Source of the DNA: Akkermansia sp. RCC_12PD
GTDB lineage: Bacteria > Verrucomicrobiota > Verrucomicrobiia > Verrucomicrobiales > Akkermansiaceae
Assembly (NCBI RefSeq): GCF_036417355.1
Contig: NZ_CP143889.1
Location: 1,488,001-1,552,000, forward strand
Length of the DNA stretch: 64,000 bases
Direction: 5' to 3'
The notes beneath the pieces were generated by a model. The model searched no databases. It was not told the DNA's origin and saw only the letters and a program-made list of their open reading frames with translations. The number at the start of each line of letters is the position of its first letter. Position 1 is the stretch's first letter. The position numbers and the translations under genes are program-made. This document shows, piece after piece, positions 17,363 to 26,748 of this stretch.

Positions 17363-18673
17363 TCAGGAGAGGGGAGATAGGGCATTCACGGCGTCGCGAA
17401 AAGCCTGTCCCCGCTGGGCGTAGCCGGTGAACATGTCGAAGGAGGAGGTGCCGGGGGAGAACAGGACGGTGTCTCCCGGCCGGGCGAGCAGGCGCGCTTT
17501 TTCCACGCAGTCCGCCACGTCTGCGGCTTTTTCCGTGGGCGCCGCAGGAGAAAAGGAGTCGTAAAGCTGGTCCGCAATCTGGCCGAAGACCACGCAGGCG
17601 CGCACTTTTTCCTTCAGCATGGAGCGGAGGGGGAGGTAGTCCAGTCCCTTGTCCTTGCCGCCGGCAATGAGGACGACGGGGGCGTTCTGGGATTTCAGCG
17701 CCGCTTTCAGGGCATGCAGGTTCGTGGCTTTGGAATCGTTCAGCCACAGCACGCCGTCCAGCGTGCGGACGGCTTCACAGCGATGGCCGGGAGGGGTGAA
17801 TTCCTCCAGCACTTCCGCGGCGGTTTCCGCCGGGATACCCAGGTGGCGGCAGGCCAGCACGGCGGCCATGACGTTTTCCGCGTTGTGGCGCTGGCTCAGG
17901 GAAGTCCCTGCCAGGTTCAGCAGAGGGGAGCCTCCTCCCATGACAAAGGGTTCCCGGTAGTACAGGTCCGCTTCCGGGGATTCGGAGCTGAATGTCCGGA
18001 CGGGAGCTTTCAGAGCGGGCAGATGTTCTCCGAAGCGCACCACGGCCAGGTCGTTTTTCGTCTGGTTGTCGAAGATGTGCAGCTTGGCCTTGTAATAGTC
18101 TTCCACGGCGGTGTAACGGTCCATGTGGTCCGGCGCGAAGTTGAGCCATACGGCCACGTCCGGATGAAAGTTGCGGATGGTTTCAAGCTGGAAGGAACTG
18201 ACTTCCAGCGCCAGCACGTCCGGAACGGCATCCCGGAGAAGCACTTCCGCCATGGGCACGCCGTAGTTGCCGCAGGCAACGGCCTTTTTTCCGGCGCGGA
18301 GCAGGATTTTTTCCACCAGGGACGTGGTGGTGGTCTTGCCGTTGGTGCCGGTGATGGCAATGATTTTCCCCCGGTAGAAGCGGGAAGCCAGTTCCATTTC
18401 CCCGATAGTCTCCACGCCTTCCCGTCCAAAGGATTTGACAAAGGGGCAGTCCGTTTCAATGCCCGGGGAAATCACGACCAGGTCCGCGCGGAACGCGTGC
18501 CCGTCTTCTTGCGTGGCGCCTGCATGCAGGGGGATGTCTTCCGGCCAGCCGGTGATCGCCGGAGAAGTGTCGAATACGCACACGCGTCCGCCATGCTTCA
18601 TGGCCAGGCGCGCCGCGGCGCGTCCGCTTCTTCCCGCTCCCAGAACGGCTATGTTGAGGTCGTGAAGATTCAT
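17363..18673 (-). CDS. murD: UDP-N-acetylmuramoylalanine--D-glutamate ligase
   Basis: 436 residues, normal MurD size. It adds D-glutamate to UDP-MurNAc-L-Ala in the cytosol. The N-terminal Rossmann domain begins IAVLGAGRSGRAAARLA, the ATP loop is IIAITGTNGKTTTTSLVEKI, and VWLNFAPDHMDRYTAVEDYY, GHRCEAVRTLDGVLWLNDSK, VVLIAGGKDKGLDY and LFSPGTSSFDMF are the central and C-terminal Mur ligase motifs. It starts 7 bases after the mraY stop and is followed by the LysM gene. Confidence 0.96.
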   Translation of the reverse strand: MNLHDLNIAVLGAGRSGRAAARLAMKHGGRVCVFDTSPAITGWPEDIPLHAGATQEDGHAFRADLVVISPGIETDCPFVKSFGREGVETIGEMELASRFYRGKIIAITGTNGKTTTTSLVEKILLRAGKKAVACGNYGVPMAEVLLRDAVPDVLALEVSSFQLETIRNFHPDVAVWLNFAPDHMDRYTAVEDYYKAKLHIFDNQTKNDLAVVRFGEHLPALKAPVRTFSSESPEADLYYREPFVMGGGSPLLNLAGTSLSQRHNAENVMAAVLACRHLGIPAETAAEVLEEFTPPGHRCEAVRTLDGVLWLNDSKATNLHALKAALKSQNAPVVLIAGGKDKGLDYLPLRSMLKEKVRACVVFGQIADQLYDSFSPAAPTEKAADVADCVEKARLLARPGDTVLFSPGTSSFDMFTGYAQRGQAFRDAVNALSPLS

Positions 18674-18680
18674 GGGCGGT

Positions 18681-19784
18681 TTATGCGGTGGTGATGAGGA
18701 ACAGGCCCAGGAACGCGAGCAGGAGGCTGATCATCCAGAACCGGGTGATTACCTGCGTTTCCTTCCATCCCTTGAGCTCAAAGTGGTGGTGGATGGGCGC
18801 CATGGCGAAGATGCGCTTGCCGTGGCGCAGCTTGAAGCTGCCTACCTGGAGGACTACGGATGTAGCTTCCATAACGAAGACGCCGCCGATGACGATGAAG
18901 AGGATTTCCTGCGCGGTGCAGACCGCCGCCATGCCGAAGGCGCCCCCCAGGGCCAGGGAGCCGGTATCCCCCATGAAGACCTTGGCCGGGTAGCAGTTGT
19001 ACCACAGGAAGCCCAGGCAGGCCCCCACCACGGCCATCATGAAGACGCTTATTTCATTGGCAGCCGGATGGAAGGGAATGTTCAGGCCGTCCGCTATCAG
19101 CCAGTTGCCGGCCAGCACGGCAAGGATGGCGTAAGTAATGCCTGTGGCGACGGAACAGCCGGAGGCCAGCCCGTCCAGGCCGTCCGTCAGGTTCACCGCA
19201 TTGGAGGCGGAGACCACGACCAGCGCGCCGAACGGGATATAAACGTACCACGGCAGATTCACCTGCCCGTAGAATGGGATGAAGAGGGAAGTGATGTAGT
19301 CGTGCAGTTCCACGCGCGGCTGCCCTTCCGGATACAGCCACAGGAAGGCGACGCCCAGCAGGCCCACCAGGGCTTGAACGATGAGTTTTTTGCGTGCGGA
19401 AATGCCGTCGGAAGTTTTTTTGGTTACTTTCAGGTAGTCGTCCCGGAAGCCCAGCAGGCCCAGCCCCACTGTGACAAACAGGCAGGAGATGATAAAAGGG
19501 TTGGCGACCCTGGCGCACAGAAGGGTGGCAGCCAGCGTGGCGCCCACGATCAGCACACCGCCCATGGTGGGCGTTCCCGACTTTGCTCCATGAAGTTCCG
19601 CCAGTTTGTGCACTTCTTCCGCTGTCCGGATGGGCTGGCCGATTTTCAGGGAAATCAGCGCACGGATGACCCTGGGTGCAAATGCCATGGTCAGCACGAA
19701 GGAAAGCAGGCAGGCCAGGAGAGCCCTCCCTGCCGTGTCTGCAAGCCCGCATCCGGGGCAGATATGTTCAATGAGGGAATACAT
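18681..19784 (-). CDS. mraY: Phospho-N-acetylmuramoyl-pentapeptide-transferase
   Basis: 367 residues with about ten membrane helices. MraY moves phospho-MurNAc-pentapeptide onto undecaprenyl phosphate to make lipid I at the inner membrane. Recognisable motifs are the early GTPTMGGVLI, LLGFRDDYLKVTKK (the Asp-Asp magnesium motif), VVVSASNAVNLTDGLDGLAS, AKVFMGDTGSLALGG, and the histidine-rich APIHHHFELKGW with the following R-F-W. It lies 3 bases after the murF stop. Confidence 0.97.
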   Translation of the reverse strand: MYSLIEHICPGCGLADTAGRALLACLLSFVLTMAFAPRVIRALISLKIGQPIRTAEEVHKLAELHGAKSGTPTMGGVLIVGATLAATLLCARVANPFIISCLFVTVGLGLLGFRDDYLKVTKKTSDGISARKKLIVQALVGLLGVAFLWLYPEGQPRVELHDYITSLFIPFYGQVNLPWYVYIPFGALVVVSASNAVNLTDGLDGLASGCSVATGITYAILAVLAGNWLIADGLNIPFHPAANEISVFMMAVVGACLGFLWYNCYPAKVFMGDTGSLALGGAFGMAAVCTAQEILFIVIGGVFVMEATSVVLQVGSFKLRHGKRIFAMAPIHHHFELKGWKETQVITRFWMISLLLAFLGLFLITTA

Positions 19785-19787
19785 GAT

Positions 19788-21161
19788 TTACTGGGGCGGA
19801 AAAGTGAGGTTCATGACTTGCTCCATGCGGGCGGCGCGGCTGCCTTTGAAGAGGACGATGTCACCCGGGGCGACATGGTTGCGGAGCCATTCGGCGGCTT
19901 CCTCCGGAGCGGCGAGATACAGGGCCCGGGTGGCGGAACCGGGAGGGATGGCGTCCGTGATTTGCGCGGCGTCCTGCCCTACGCTGACTACATAGTCGAA
20001 ATGGAGTTCCTCCGCCGTACGGCCCACCAGGGCATGGCCTTCCGCGGAGAAGGTACCCAGTTCCCCCATTCTGCCCAGCACGGCAAAGCGCCTGCCCGTG
20101 CAGGGGAGGTCGGCTGCCGTGCGCAGGGCCGCCTGCATGGAGTCCGGGTTGGCGTTGTAGGTGTCGTCTATCACCAGGATGCCGCCGCTCTGCTTGCAGT
20201 GCAGCCTGCCTCCCGTCAATTTTGCCTCGTTCAGGCCGGAGACGATTTGTTCCTTCGCAAGACCTGCCACCCAGCCGGCGGCGGCCGCAAGCAGTGCGTT
20301 GCAGACCATGTGGCGGCCATGCACGGGCAGTTCCACCGTTTCCCGGCAGAAGTCCGGTATGACGAGCGTGAACCGCGTTCCGTCTTCCGTGGAAATGAGG
20401 TTTTCCGCACGCACCGTCCCGGAATCAATGCCGCAGTCGATGCAGGTGGCGCGGGTGGACTGCCGGATCATGTCCGCATAGTCGCAGTCCGCGGGAAAGA
20501 TCATGTGGCCGTTTTCCGGAAGGCATTCGGCAACTGTGCATTTTTCCCGTGCGATGTTGTCCCGGGAACCCATGTATTCCATGTGGGAGGTACCGATGCT
20601 GGTGATGATGCCGATGTGCGGCTGCGTCATTCCGCACAGCGGGGCCAGTTCCCCGGGATGGTTCATGCCTATTTCCCACACGGCCATTTCATCGGCGGGT
20701 TCCGCTTTCAGGATGCTGAGGGGGACGCCGATGTGGTTGTTCAGATTGCCTTCCGTGGCGACAGTGCGGAATTTCCGGGAGAGGACGGCGGCGGTCAGGT
20801 CCTTCGTGGAGGTTTTCCCATTGGACCCGGTCAGGCCCACGACGATCAGCTTCAGGTTGGAGCGCCACCAGGAGGCCAGTTTCTGCAGGGCGGTCAGCGT
20901 GTCTTCCACCAGGATGACGGCGCAGGAGGGATCAATGCCGGGTTCCACGCGGCTGACGACAACGGCCGCCGCAGTGCGGGAGGCCTCCGGTGCGAACAGG
21001 TTCCCGTCGAATTTTTCTCCGCCCAGGGCAAAGAAGACGGCATGCGGCGCCAGGGCGCGGCTGTCCGTGCAGACACCGCCGGAAGCGACCCTTTCAAAGG
21101 GGCCGCTGACCAGCTGTCCGCCGATAGCGTTGCAGATGCCGTGTGCCGTGAGGGAGGTCAT
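19788..21161 (-). CDS. murF: UDP-N-acetylmuramoyl-tripeptide--D-alanyl-D-alanine ligase
   Basis: 457 residues. MurF attaches the D-Ala-D-Ala made by Ddl to complete the pentapeptide precursor. The ATP loop is VVGLTGSNGKTSTKDLTAAV, followed by GNLNNHIGVPLSIL, AVWEIGMNHPGELAPL (central domain), and the C-terminal LVIDDTYNANPDSMQAAL with RRFAVLGRMGELG. It is 18 bases downstream of murE and 3 bases upstream of mraY. Confidence 0.96.
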   Translation of the reverse strand: MTSLTAHGICNAIGGQLVSGPFERVASGGVCTDSRALAPHAVFFALGGEKFDGNLFAPEASRTAAAVVVSRVEPGIDPSCAVILVEDTLTALQKLASWWRSNLKLIVVGLTGSNGKTSTKDLTAAVLSRKFRTVATEGNLNNHIGVPLSILKAEPADEMAVWEIGMNHPGELAPLCGMTQPHIGIITSIGTSHMEYMGSRDNIAREKCTVAECLPENGHMIFPADCDYADMIRQSTRATCIDCGIDSGTVRAENLISTEDGTRFTLVIPDFCRETVELPVHGRHMVCNALLAAAAGWVAGLAKEQIVSGLNEAKLTGGRLHCKQSGGILVIDDTYNANPDSMQAALRTAADLPCTGRRFAVLGRMGELGTFSAEGHALVGRTAEELHFDYVVSVGQDAAQITDAIPPGSATRALYLAAPEEAAEWLRNHVAPGDIVLFKGSRAARMEQVMNLTFPPQ

Positions 21162-21179
21162 GGGAATGATGGTCGTGTG

Positions 21180-22679
21180 TTATGCCTGCGTGAACTCGTC
21201 CTTGATGCGCATGTTGCGGCGCACTTCCTTGGCATCGCTGAAGTCGATGCGCCCCGTGGAAAGTTCCTGGTAGTTTTCATGACCCTTGCCGGCAATGAGA
21301 ACGATGTCTCCCAGCCGGGCCTGGTCGATGGCCGTGGCAATGGCCCGTGCGCGGTCCGGGATGATGGCGTACCGGCCTTCCGGCATGCCCGCCGTGATCT
21401 GGTTGATGATGGATAGGGGTTCTTCACTCCTGGGATTGTCCGACGTGACGATGCATGCGTCCGACAGGCGTGCGGCCACGGCGCCCATCAGCGGACGCTT
21501 TCCCTTGTCCCGGTCCCCGCCGCAGCCGAATACGGTGATGAGACGGCGGGAGCACAGTTCCTTGAGCGTCTTGCAGACGTTTTCCAGGGCGTCCGGGGTG
21601 TGGGCGTAGTCAATGAAGATTTGTGCGCCGCCCGGATGGGTGAACAATTCCAGCCTGCCGGGCACCTGCGGAATGTTCTGGAGGCTGGCGATGGCGTCCC
21701 TCACGGGGATTCCTGCGCAGATGACGGCCGCCAGCGCCGCCAGACTGTTGTACATGTTGAACTTGCCGATCAGGGGTACGCGGACCAGGTAGCTTTTCCC
21801 CTTATATTCCAGCTCGTATTCGCTGCCCCTGGCCGTAGCGTGGTGCACGAGCATGCGGAAGTCCGCCCCCAGGGCGGAACCATAGGTTTTCACCGCCATG
21901 CGGCCGGAGAACATTTCCGCCAGGCGACGGCCGTAGGCGTCGTCAATGTTGATGACGGCCACGGGCTTGCGGCGGGATTTGGTGTCCGCCGCCATTTGCT
22001 CAAACAATTTCACCTTGGCCTGGAAGTAGTTTTCCATGGTGTGGTGGTAGTCCAGATGGTCCTGGGTCAGGTTCGTGAAGATGCCCACGTTGAAGTTGAT
22101 GCCCGCCACGCGTTCCTGGTCCAGGGCATGAGAGGAGACCTCCATGGCTACTCCGCGGCAGCCGTTTTCCAACATTTCCTTCAGCAGGCGTTCCAGTTCC
22201 AGGGGACCCGGCGTGGTGTGGGTGGAGGGGGTAATTTCCTCCCCGTTGTCATAGGCGATGGTGCCGATCAGCCCGGCGCGCAGCCACGATTGCTTGAGGA
22301 GGGAATGGGCGATGTACGCCGTGGTGGTTTTCCCGTTCGTCCCGGTGACGCCGATCATGGACATGTGGCGGGAGGGGTGGCCGTTCCAGGCCGCTCCCAT
22401 CAGGCTGACGGCCAGCCGTGAGTCAGCCACTTCCACCCAGGAGACCTTGGCGTCCATGGCCTGCTGCGTGCAGGGGGATTCCGCCACGACAGCGCATGCT
22501 CCGCGCCTGATGGCCTCCGGAATAAAGGCGTGCCCGTCGGCCTGCGTTCCTTTCAGGGCAATGTAGCAGGAGCCGGGCAGAACACGGCGGCTGTCGCATT
22601 CCAGATGGGAGATTTTCACCTGGCCGGAACCGGTGAGCGTATGCTTGGGAAGGTCTTTGAGAAGAGTAAGTAGCTTCAT
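21180..22679 (-). CDS. murE: UDP-N-acetylmuramoyl-tripeptide synthetase, probably meso-diaminopimelate-adding
   Basis: 499 residues, normal MurE size. The ATP loop is MIGVTGTNGKTTTAYIAHSL, the central domain has NLTQDHLDYHHTMENYFQAK with the lysine that is carbamylated in the family, and the C-terminus has FGCGGDRDKGKRPLMG and TSDNPRSEEP. The DNPR motif is the known signature of enzymes that add meso-diaminopimelate rather than lysine, so the cell wall is predicted to be of the Gram-negative type. It lies 9 bases after the ftsI stop. Confidence 0.96.
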   Translation of the reverse strand: MKLLTLLKDLPKHTLTGSGQVKISHLECDSRRVLPGSCYIALKGTQADGHAFIPEAIRRGACAVVAESPCTQQAMDAKVSWVEVADSRLAVSLMGAAWNGHPSRHMSMIGVTGTNGKTTTAYIAHSLLKQSWLRAGLIGTIAYDNGEEITPSTHTTPGPLELERLLKEMLENGCRGVAMEVSSHALDQERVAGINFNVGIFTNLTQDHLDYHHTMENYFQAKVKLFEQMAADTKSRRKPVAVINIDDAYGRRLAEMFSGRMAVKTYGSALGADFRMLVHHATARGSEYELEYKGKSYLVRVPLIGKFNMYNSLAALAAVICAGIPVRDAIASLQNIPQVPGRLELFTHPGGAQIFIDYAHTPDALENVCKTLKELCSRRLITVFGCGGDRDKGKRPLMGAVAARLSDACIVTSDNPRSEEPLSIINQITAGMPEGRYAIIPDRARAIATAIDQARLGDIVLIAGKGHENYQELSTGRIDFSDAKEVRRNMRIKDEFTQA

Positions 22680-22688
22680 GATGTAGTT

Positions 22689-24788
22689 CTATCTGCGCGG
22701 CTGGTTGGACGGGGAAGCGGAGGCGGGAACCCGGGACGTTTTCTTGTCCGGATCTGCGGAAGGAGTATTCTTGGGAATGTTCATGGCCGCCGCCAGGCGC
22801 GTGGCCAGTTTCTGGAAGATGGGGGCGCAGACGGTGCCGCCGCCGGGGTGGCAGTGCTTGGAGGTGGGATCGTCAATGACCACCAGGCAGACGAAGGCCG
22901 GGTTTTCCACAGGCAGCATGCCCACAAAGGAAACGGTATAGCGGTTTTCATAATAGCCTCCGGTCGGCTTTACCTTGTGGGCGGTTCCTGTCTTGCCGCC
23001 TACGTTGTATCCTTCAATGCGGGCGCGCTTGGCGGTGCCGTCCATGTCTGTGACGTGAAAGAGCGCGTTCCGCAGATTTCTGGCCGTTTTTATGCTCATA
23101 ACGCGGCAGACTTCCACAGGAGGGGAGGGCTGGAAGTTTTTGTCATCCACGTAGATGCCGTCCACCAGGCGGGGGCGCATGCGCACGCCGTCGTTGGCGA
23201 TGGCGGCGTACGCCATGGCCACCTGCAGCGGAGAGACCATCAGGGAATAGCCGAAGCTGATGCGGGAGAAGTTGACGAAGTTGCTGCCATCCTGGCACTG
23301 GCTGTTGGTTTCCCCCGGCAGTTCGATGCCCGTCTTGGAGGAGAAGCCGTACAGGTCAAAGTATTTTTTATAAGTGGGCCAGCCCGCTTTCAGAGCGATA
23401 CGGAAGGCGCCGGGGTTGCTGGATTTTTTCAGCACGCCTGCCAGCGTCAGAGCGTTGTAAAAGCGAGGCTTGTCCGTCACGGGGCGGGAGCCGGGCACGA
23501 TGTAGGGCGTGCAGTTGATCATGGTGTCGAACGTGGCCTTGCCGGAATCCACGGCCGCCGTGGCCGCCACGATTTTGAACGTGGAGCCCGGTTCATAGAG
23601 GGATTGCACCGCGAAATGGTAGGCACCTTCCCGAAGGCCCTCCCGCGTATTTAAATTATAGTGGGGCCTGCTGGCCATCGCCAGAATGTTGCCGGTTTTA
23701 GGTTCCACCACGATGATGCAGCCCCTGGGCTTGTGTGTGCTGTCCGTATAGAAGGAAATGGCCGCATCCAGTTCCTCCTCCACAATGGTCTGGTATTCCA
23801 TGTTCACCGTCAGACGCACGTTCAATCCGTCCACGGCGTCCTTGAAGCGGGAATCCGCGGAAGGGATGATGCGCCCGCGGCTGTCCTTCCGGCATTCCCG
23901 GATGCCGTCATGGCCCAGAAGCTGGTCGTCCAGCTGTTTTTCAAGGCCGGCAAGCGCGACGGGGTAGGGACCGCTGGTTTCCGTCTGGGCGATGTAGCCG
24001 AGAATGTGCACCATGCATTCAGGTACGGAATAGATGCGTTTGGAAGAGGTTTCAAACTGGAAACCCCGGATGCGGGCGTTCTGGATGGCTTCACGCAGAA
24101 GCTCCGCTTTTTCCTCCGACAGGTTTTTGGCGATGACGATGCGTCTTTTGGGGATTTTCCCGTCTTTTTCCACGGAGCTGATGATGTCCTGAACGCTCAT
24201 GTCCGGCAGAAAGGGTGCAATGACCCTGGCGGCGTATTCCAGGTGGGCCTGAACGTATTCCTGCACCGTGGCCGGGTCGTAAAGCTCCTCCATTCTTTTT
24301 TGAGCCTTGTCCGTGCCTTCCGGTTCTTCCTCCGGTTCCTGGAGAAGAATTTTTGCCAGGTTGTATTCCTTGCTGCCGTTTTTCCTGCTGGCGGCCTGGT
24401 TGAGAATTTTCCTGCGGAATCCGGAGATGAGCCTTTCCTGCTCCTTTTCCGTTTCAGCTTCCGCCCAAAGGGGGGAGTGGACCGCCTTGGAATAGGCGAG
24501 CGCGTAGCTGATGACCTTGGGGTCGCTCAGGTGGTAGCCGTCCGCCACCAGGATGGAGCTGTGCATGTTGTTGGTGAGGATTTCCTCATTGGCATCCATG
24601 ATGCGGCCACGCTGGGGGCGCAGTACCTCGCGTTCCAGAATGCCGCCGCTGGGGAGTCCTCCCGTTTTCCGCGGGGAGACAAGCTGGATGTTGACCAGGC
24701 CCAGCATGAGCCAGATGACCACGCCGCCCGCCACGCCGCACAGGACGAGGCTTCTTCTGGCGAATCTGGATTTCGTGAGCGTGGTCAT
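22689..24788 (-). CDS. ftsI: Peptidoglycan D,D-transpeptidase FtsI (class B penicillin-binding protein)
   Basis: 699 residues, longer than the roughly 590 of E. coli FtsI. An N-terminal membrane helix (about 11-34) precedes the dimerisation region (about 45-330) and the transpeptidase domain (about 335-660). The active site is complete: Ser402-x-x-Lys405 (GSTFK), Ser456-Ser-Asn458 and Lys599-Thr-Gly601. The extra length lies in the insert around residues 110-215, rich in Glu and Lys, and in a Pro/Ser-rich tail. It should cross-link septal peptidoglycan with FtsW. It follows ftsL with a 16-base gap. Confidence 0.95.
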   Translation of the reverse strand: MTTLTKSRFARRSLVLCGVAGGVVIWLMLGLVNIQLVSPRKTGGLPSGGILEREVLRPQRGRIMDANEEILTNNMHSSILVADGYHLSDPKVISYALAYSKAVHSPLWAEAETEKEQERLISGFRRKILNQAASRKNGSKEYNLAKILLQEPEEEPEGTDKAQKRMEELYDPATVQEYVQAHLEYAARVIAPFLPDMSVQDIISSVEKDGKIPKRRIVIAKNLSEEKAELLREAIQNARIRGFQFETSSKRIYSVPECMVHILGYIAQTETSGPYPVALAGLEKQLDDQLLGHDGIRECRKDSRGRIIPSADSRFKDAVDGLNVRLTVNMEYQTIVEEELDAAISFYTDSTHKPRGCIIVVEPKTGNILAMASRPHYNLNTREGLREGAYHFAVQSLYEPGSTFKIVAATAAVDSGKATFDTMINCTPYIVPGSRPVTDKPRFYNALTLAGVLKKSSNPGAFRIALKAGWPTYKKYFDLYGFSSKTGIELPGETNSQCQDGSNFVNFSRISFGYSLMVSPLQVAMAYAAIANDGVRMRPRLVDGIYVDDKNFQPSPPVEVCRVMSIKTARNLRNALFHVTDMDGTAKRARIEGYNVGGKTGTAHKVKPTGGYYENRYTVSFVGMLPVENPAFVCLVVIDDPTSKHCHPGGGTVCAPIFQKLATRLAAAMNIPKNTPSADPDKKTSRVPASASPSNQPRR

Positions 24789-24804
24789 GAACGGCGCGAC
24801 GCGT

Positions 24805-25149
24805 TTAGTTGCCGGCCGCAGCGATGCGGGAGGCGTTTTTCGGTGAAATGTATTCTACGGCTGCGGGATCAATGGGCTGAAGGTTGGATTTGTCCTGGGC
24901 CAGCCTGTCGCGAATGGCCCATCGGCTGGTCAGGGAGGAGATTTTGGAACGGTAGTATTCCCCGGTAAGTTCGCAGGAGGCAATTTCGTCGTTCATCTGC
25001 TTGATATCGCGCGTAACCTGGATCTGGTCGTTTTTCAGGACTGCATAGGTGATGCCCGCGCCGCAGGTGAGGGAAGCGAAGGCAATGAGCCACATAATCA
25101 TGCTTACGCTGATCTGGTGGCCGGTGAAATGCTGTTTGAATTTTTTCAT
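24805..25149 (-). CDS. ftsL: FtsL-like divisome protein
   Basis: 114 residues. A short basic N-terminus, one membrane helix (about 16-40, SVSMIMWLIAFASLTCGAGI) and a following helical stretch with coiled-coil character (about 45-90). FtsL sequences diverge quickly, so the call rests on size, topology and position between rsmH and ftsI, which is the standard ftsL place. With FtsB and FtsQ it would form the periplasmic complex that activates FtsW-FtsI. No ftsB is present in the window. Confidence 0.75.
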   Translation of the reverse strand: MKKFKQHFTGHQISVSMIMWLIAFASLTCGAGITYAVLKNDQIQVTRDIKQMNDEIASCELTGEYYRSKISSLTSRWAIRDRLAQDKSNLQPIDPAAVEYISPKNASRIAAAGN

Positions 25150-25173
25150 GATGGTGGGAGCGGGAGAGCGGTG

Positions 25174-26739
25174 TCAGATGATTTTTTCCACGCCGCGCAA
25201 TTTGGCGCTGCGGGAACGGGGGTTGGTTGAAAGTTCTTCCTCTCCCGCAGTGACTGGCTTGCGGGAAAGCAGACGGAAGCAGTAGTCCGGGTTGGGGCGC
25301 GGGGCAGGCCATTCCGGGCGGTCGATTTCCGGACGGCTGTGCAGATCGAAGAATTGCTTGACCCTGCGGTCTTCCAGGCTATGGAAGGTGATGACGGCCA
25401 GGCGTCCTCCCTTGCCGAGCAGGCCTACGGAGGAGGCCAGCAGTGAGTCCAGGGCGTCCAGCTCCCCGTTTACGGCGATGCGCAGGGCCTGGAAGGTGCG
25501 GGTGCCCGGATGCTGCCTGCCCTTGCGGGGCAAAACGGATTCCACTATCCGTGCAAGCTGTCCGGTGGTGGCGATGGGAGCCTGGGAACGGGCCTTCACG
25601 ATGGCGCGGGCGATGGCGCGGGAGGCCCGCTCTTCCCCGTACTGCCAGAGAATGTCTGCAAGTTCCTCTTCCGGGGCTTCATTCACCAGGTTCCGGGCGG
25701 AAAAGGCGGAGCGGGTGTCCATGCGCATGTCCAGGGGGCCGTCCTCCCGGAAGGAGAAGCCGCGTGAAGCGGTGTCAAGCTGGTGGGAGGAAACGCCCAG
25801 GTCCGCCAGCAGGCCGTCCACCCGGGAAACGCCCTGCTGGGCGAGAAGGGATTCCACATCCTGAAAGTTGCCAGCAAGCACCTTGAAGCGGGAACCGAAG
25901 CGGGCAAGCTTGAGCGTGGCGGCGCGCCGTGCGTCCGGATCCCGGTCAATGCCCCATACGGTAGCTCCCTGTTCCAGGAGAAGTTCCGTGTGTCCTCCTC
26001 CGCCCAGCGTACAGTCCACGATGAGCTTGCCGGTGGCGGGGGCGAGCATTTCCACCGTCTCGTGCAGAAGGACAGTGGTGTGGCTGAAGTTCCCGGAGGA
26101 GTCTTCCTGCCCCTCCTTCGGAGCAGGGGCGGCCACAGTTTCCGCTTCACCGATTTCAGCCACCAATTCATCCAGTCTGGCGCCGACTTCCGTCGCTTTC
26201 AGAGCTTCCGTATGGTACGCGCTTTCCCAGTCCGCGGCGGGGGCCAGGGCTTTCCAGGAGCAGACCAGTTCATCCACTCCCATTTCTCCGGTCAGCTCCG
26301 CGATCACATGAACGTGGTTGCGGCAAATGCTCCACGCCAACAGACGGCAGGCCGCGCTGGCCGAGATGCCGTCCGCGAGCGCCTGGATGGCGTCCGTGCG
26401 GAGATGGGCTCCCGCGCCCGCGCGTAAAGAAAGCTCAACATGGTCCTCAAAGGCCCGGTTCAGGTCGGAGGACAATGCGCCCAGTTTGCCGTAGGCGCCC
26501 TTCTGGCCGGCCAGGGCCATTTCCGCGGTGATGCGGGCCTTCTGCTTCTGCCAGGCGATCATGTCCTGTGCCGGCAGGGCGTCATGCAGCCAGAAGACGA
26601 TGGAATATGCCGTGACTTCCGCATCCAGTCCGGTCCTGGCGGCAATGCCCAGGCGGGAGACAAGCCAGCCCGGGCGCAACGCAAGCGTTGCGAAGGTGTC
26701 TGCCTGGTGCACGGACTGTGTAGACGGATCTGGAGGCAT
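25174..26739 (-). CDS. rsmH: RsmH 16S rRNA (cytosine-1402 N4) methyltransferase with an N-terminal Y1/REP-associated transposase-like domain
   Basis: 521 residues against about 310 for ordinary RsmH. Residues 218-521 are a complete RsmH: HTTVLLHETVEMLAP, LIVDCTLGGGGHTELLL (SAM loop), WGIDRDPDARR, VDGLLADLGVSSHQLD, and the C-terminal AVITFHSLEDRRVKQFF. Residues 40-185 resemble a Y1 transposase of the REP-associated type: AYSIVFWLHDALPAQ, then SICRNHVHVIAELTG with a His-hydrophobic-His motif (142-144), and WESAYHTEAL with a Tyr at 175 where the nucleophile would sit. There is no Met near residue 217 from which a normal RsmH could start (the nearest upstream is 153), so the fusion is probably translated. 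It lies 9 bases after mraZ. Confidence 0.9.
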   Translation of the reverse strand: MPPDPSTQSVHQADTFATLALRPGWLVSRLGIAARTGLDAEVTAYSIVFWLHDALPAQDMIAWQKQKARITAEMALAGQKGAYGKLGALSSDLNRAFEDHVELSLRAGAGAHLRTDAIQALADGISASAACRLLAWSICRNHVHVIAELTGEMGVDELVCSWKALAPAADWESAYHTEALKATEVGARLDELVAEIGEAETVAAPAPKEGQEDSSGNFSHTTVLLHETVEMLAPATGKLIVDCTLGGGGHTELLLEQGATVWGIDRDPDARRAATLKLARFGSRFKVLAGNFQDVESLLAQQGVSRVDGLLADLGVSSHQLDTASRGFSFREDGPLDMRMDTRSAFSARNLVNEAPEEELADILWQYGEERASRAIARAIVKARSQAPIATTGQLARIVESVLPRKGRQHPGTRTFQALRIAVNGELDALDSLLASSVGLLGKGGRLAVITFHSLEDRRVKQFFDLHSRPEIDRPEWPAPRPNPDYCFRLLSRKPVTAGEEELSTNPRSRSAKLRGVEKII

Positions 26740-26748
26740 GAGAGGAGA

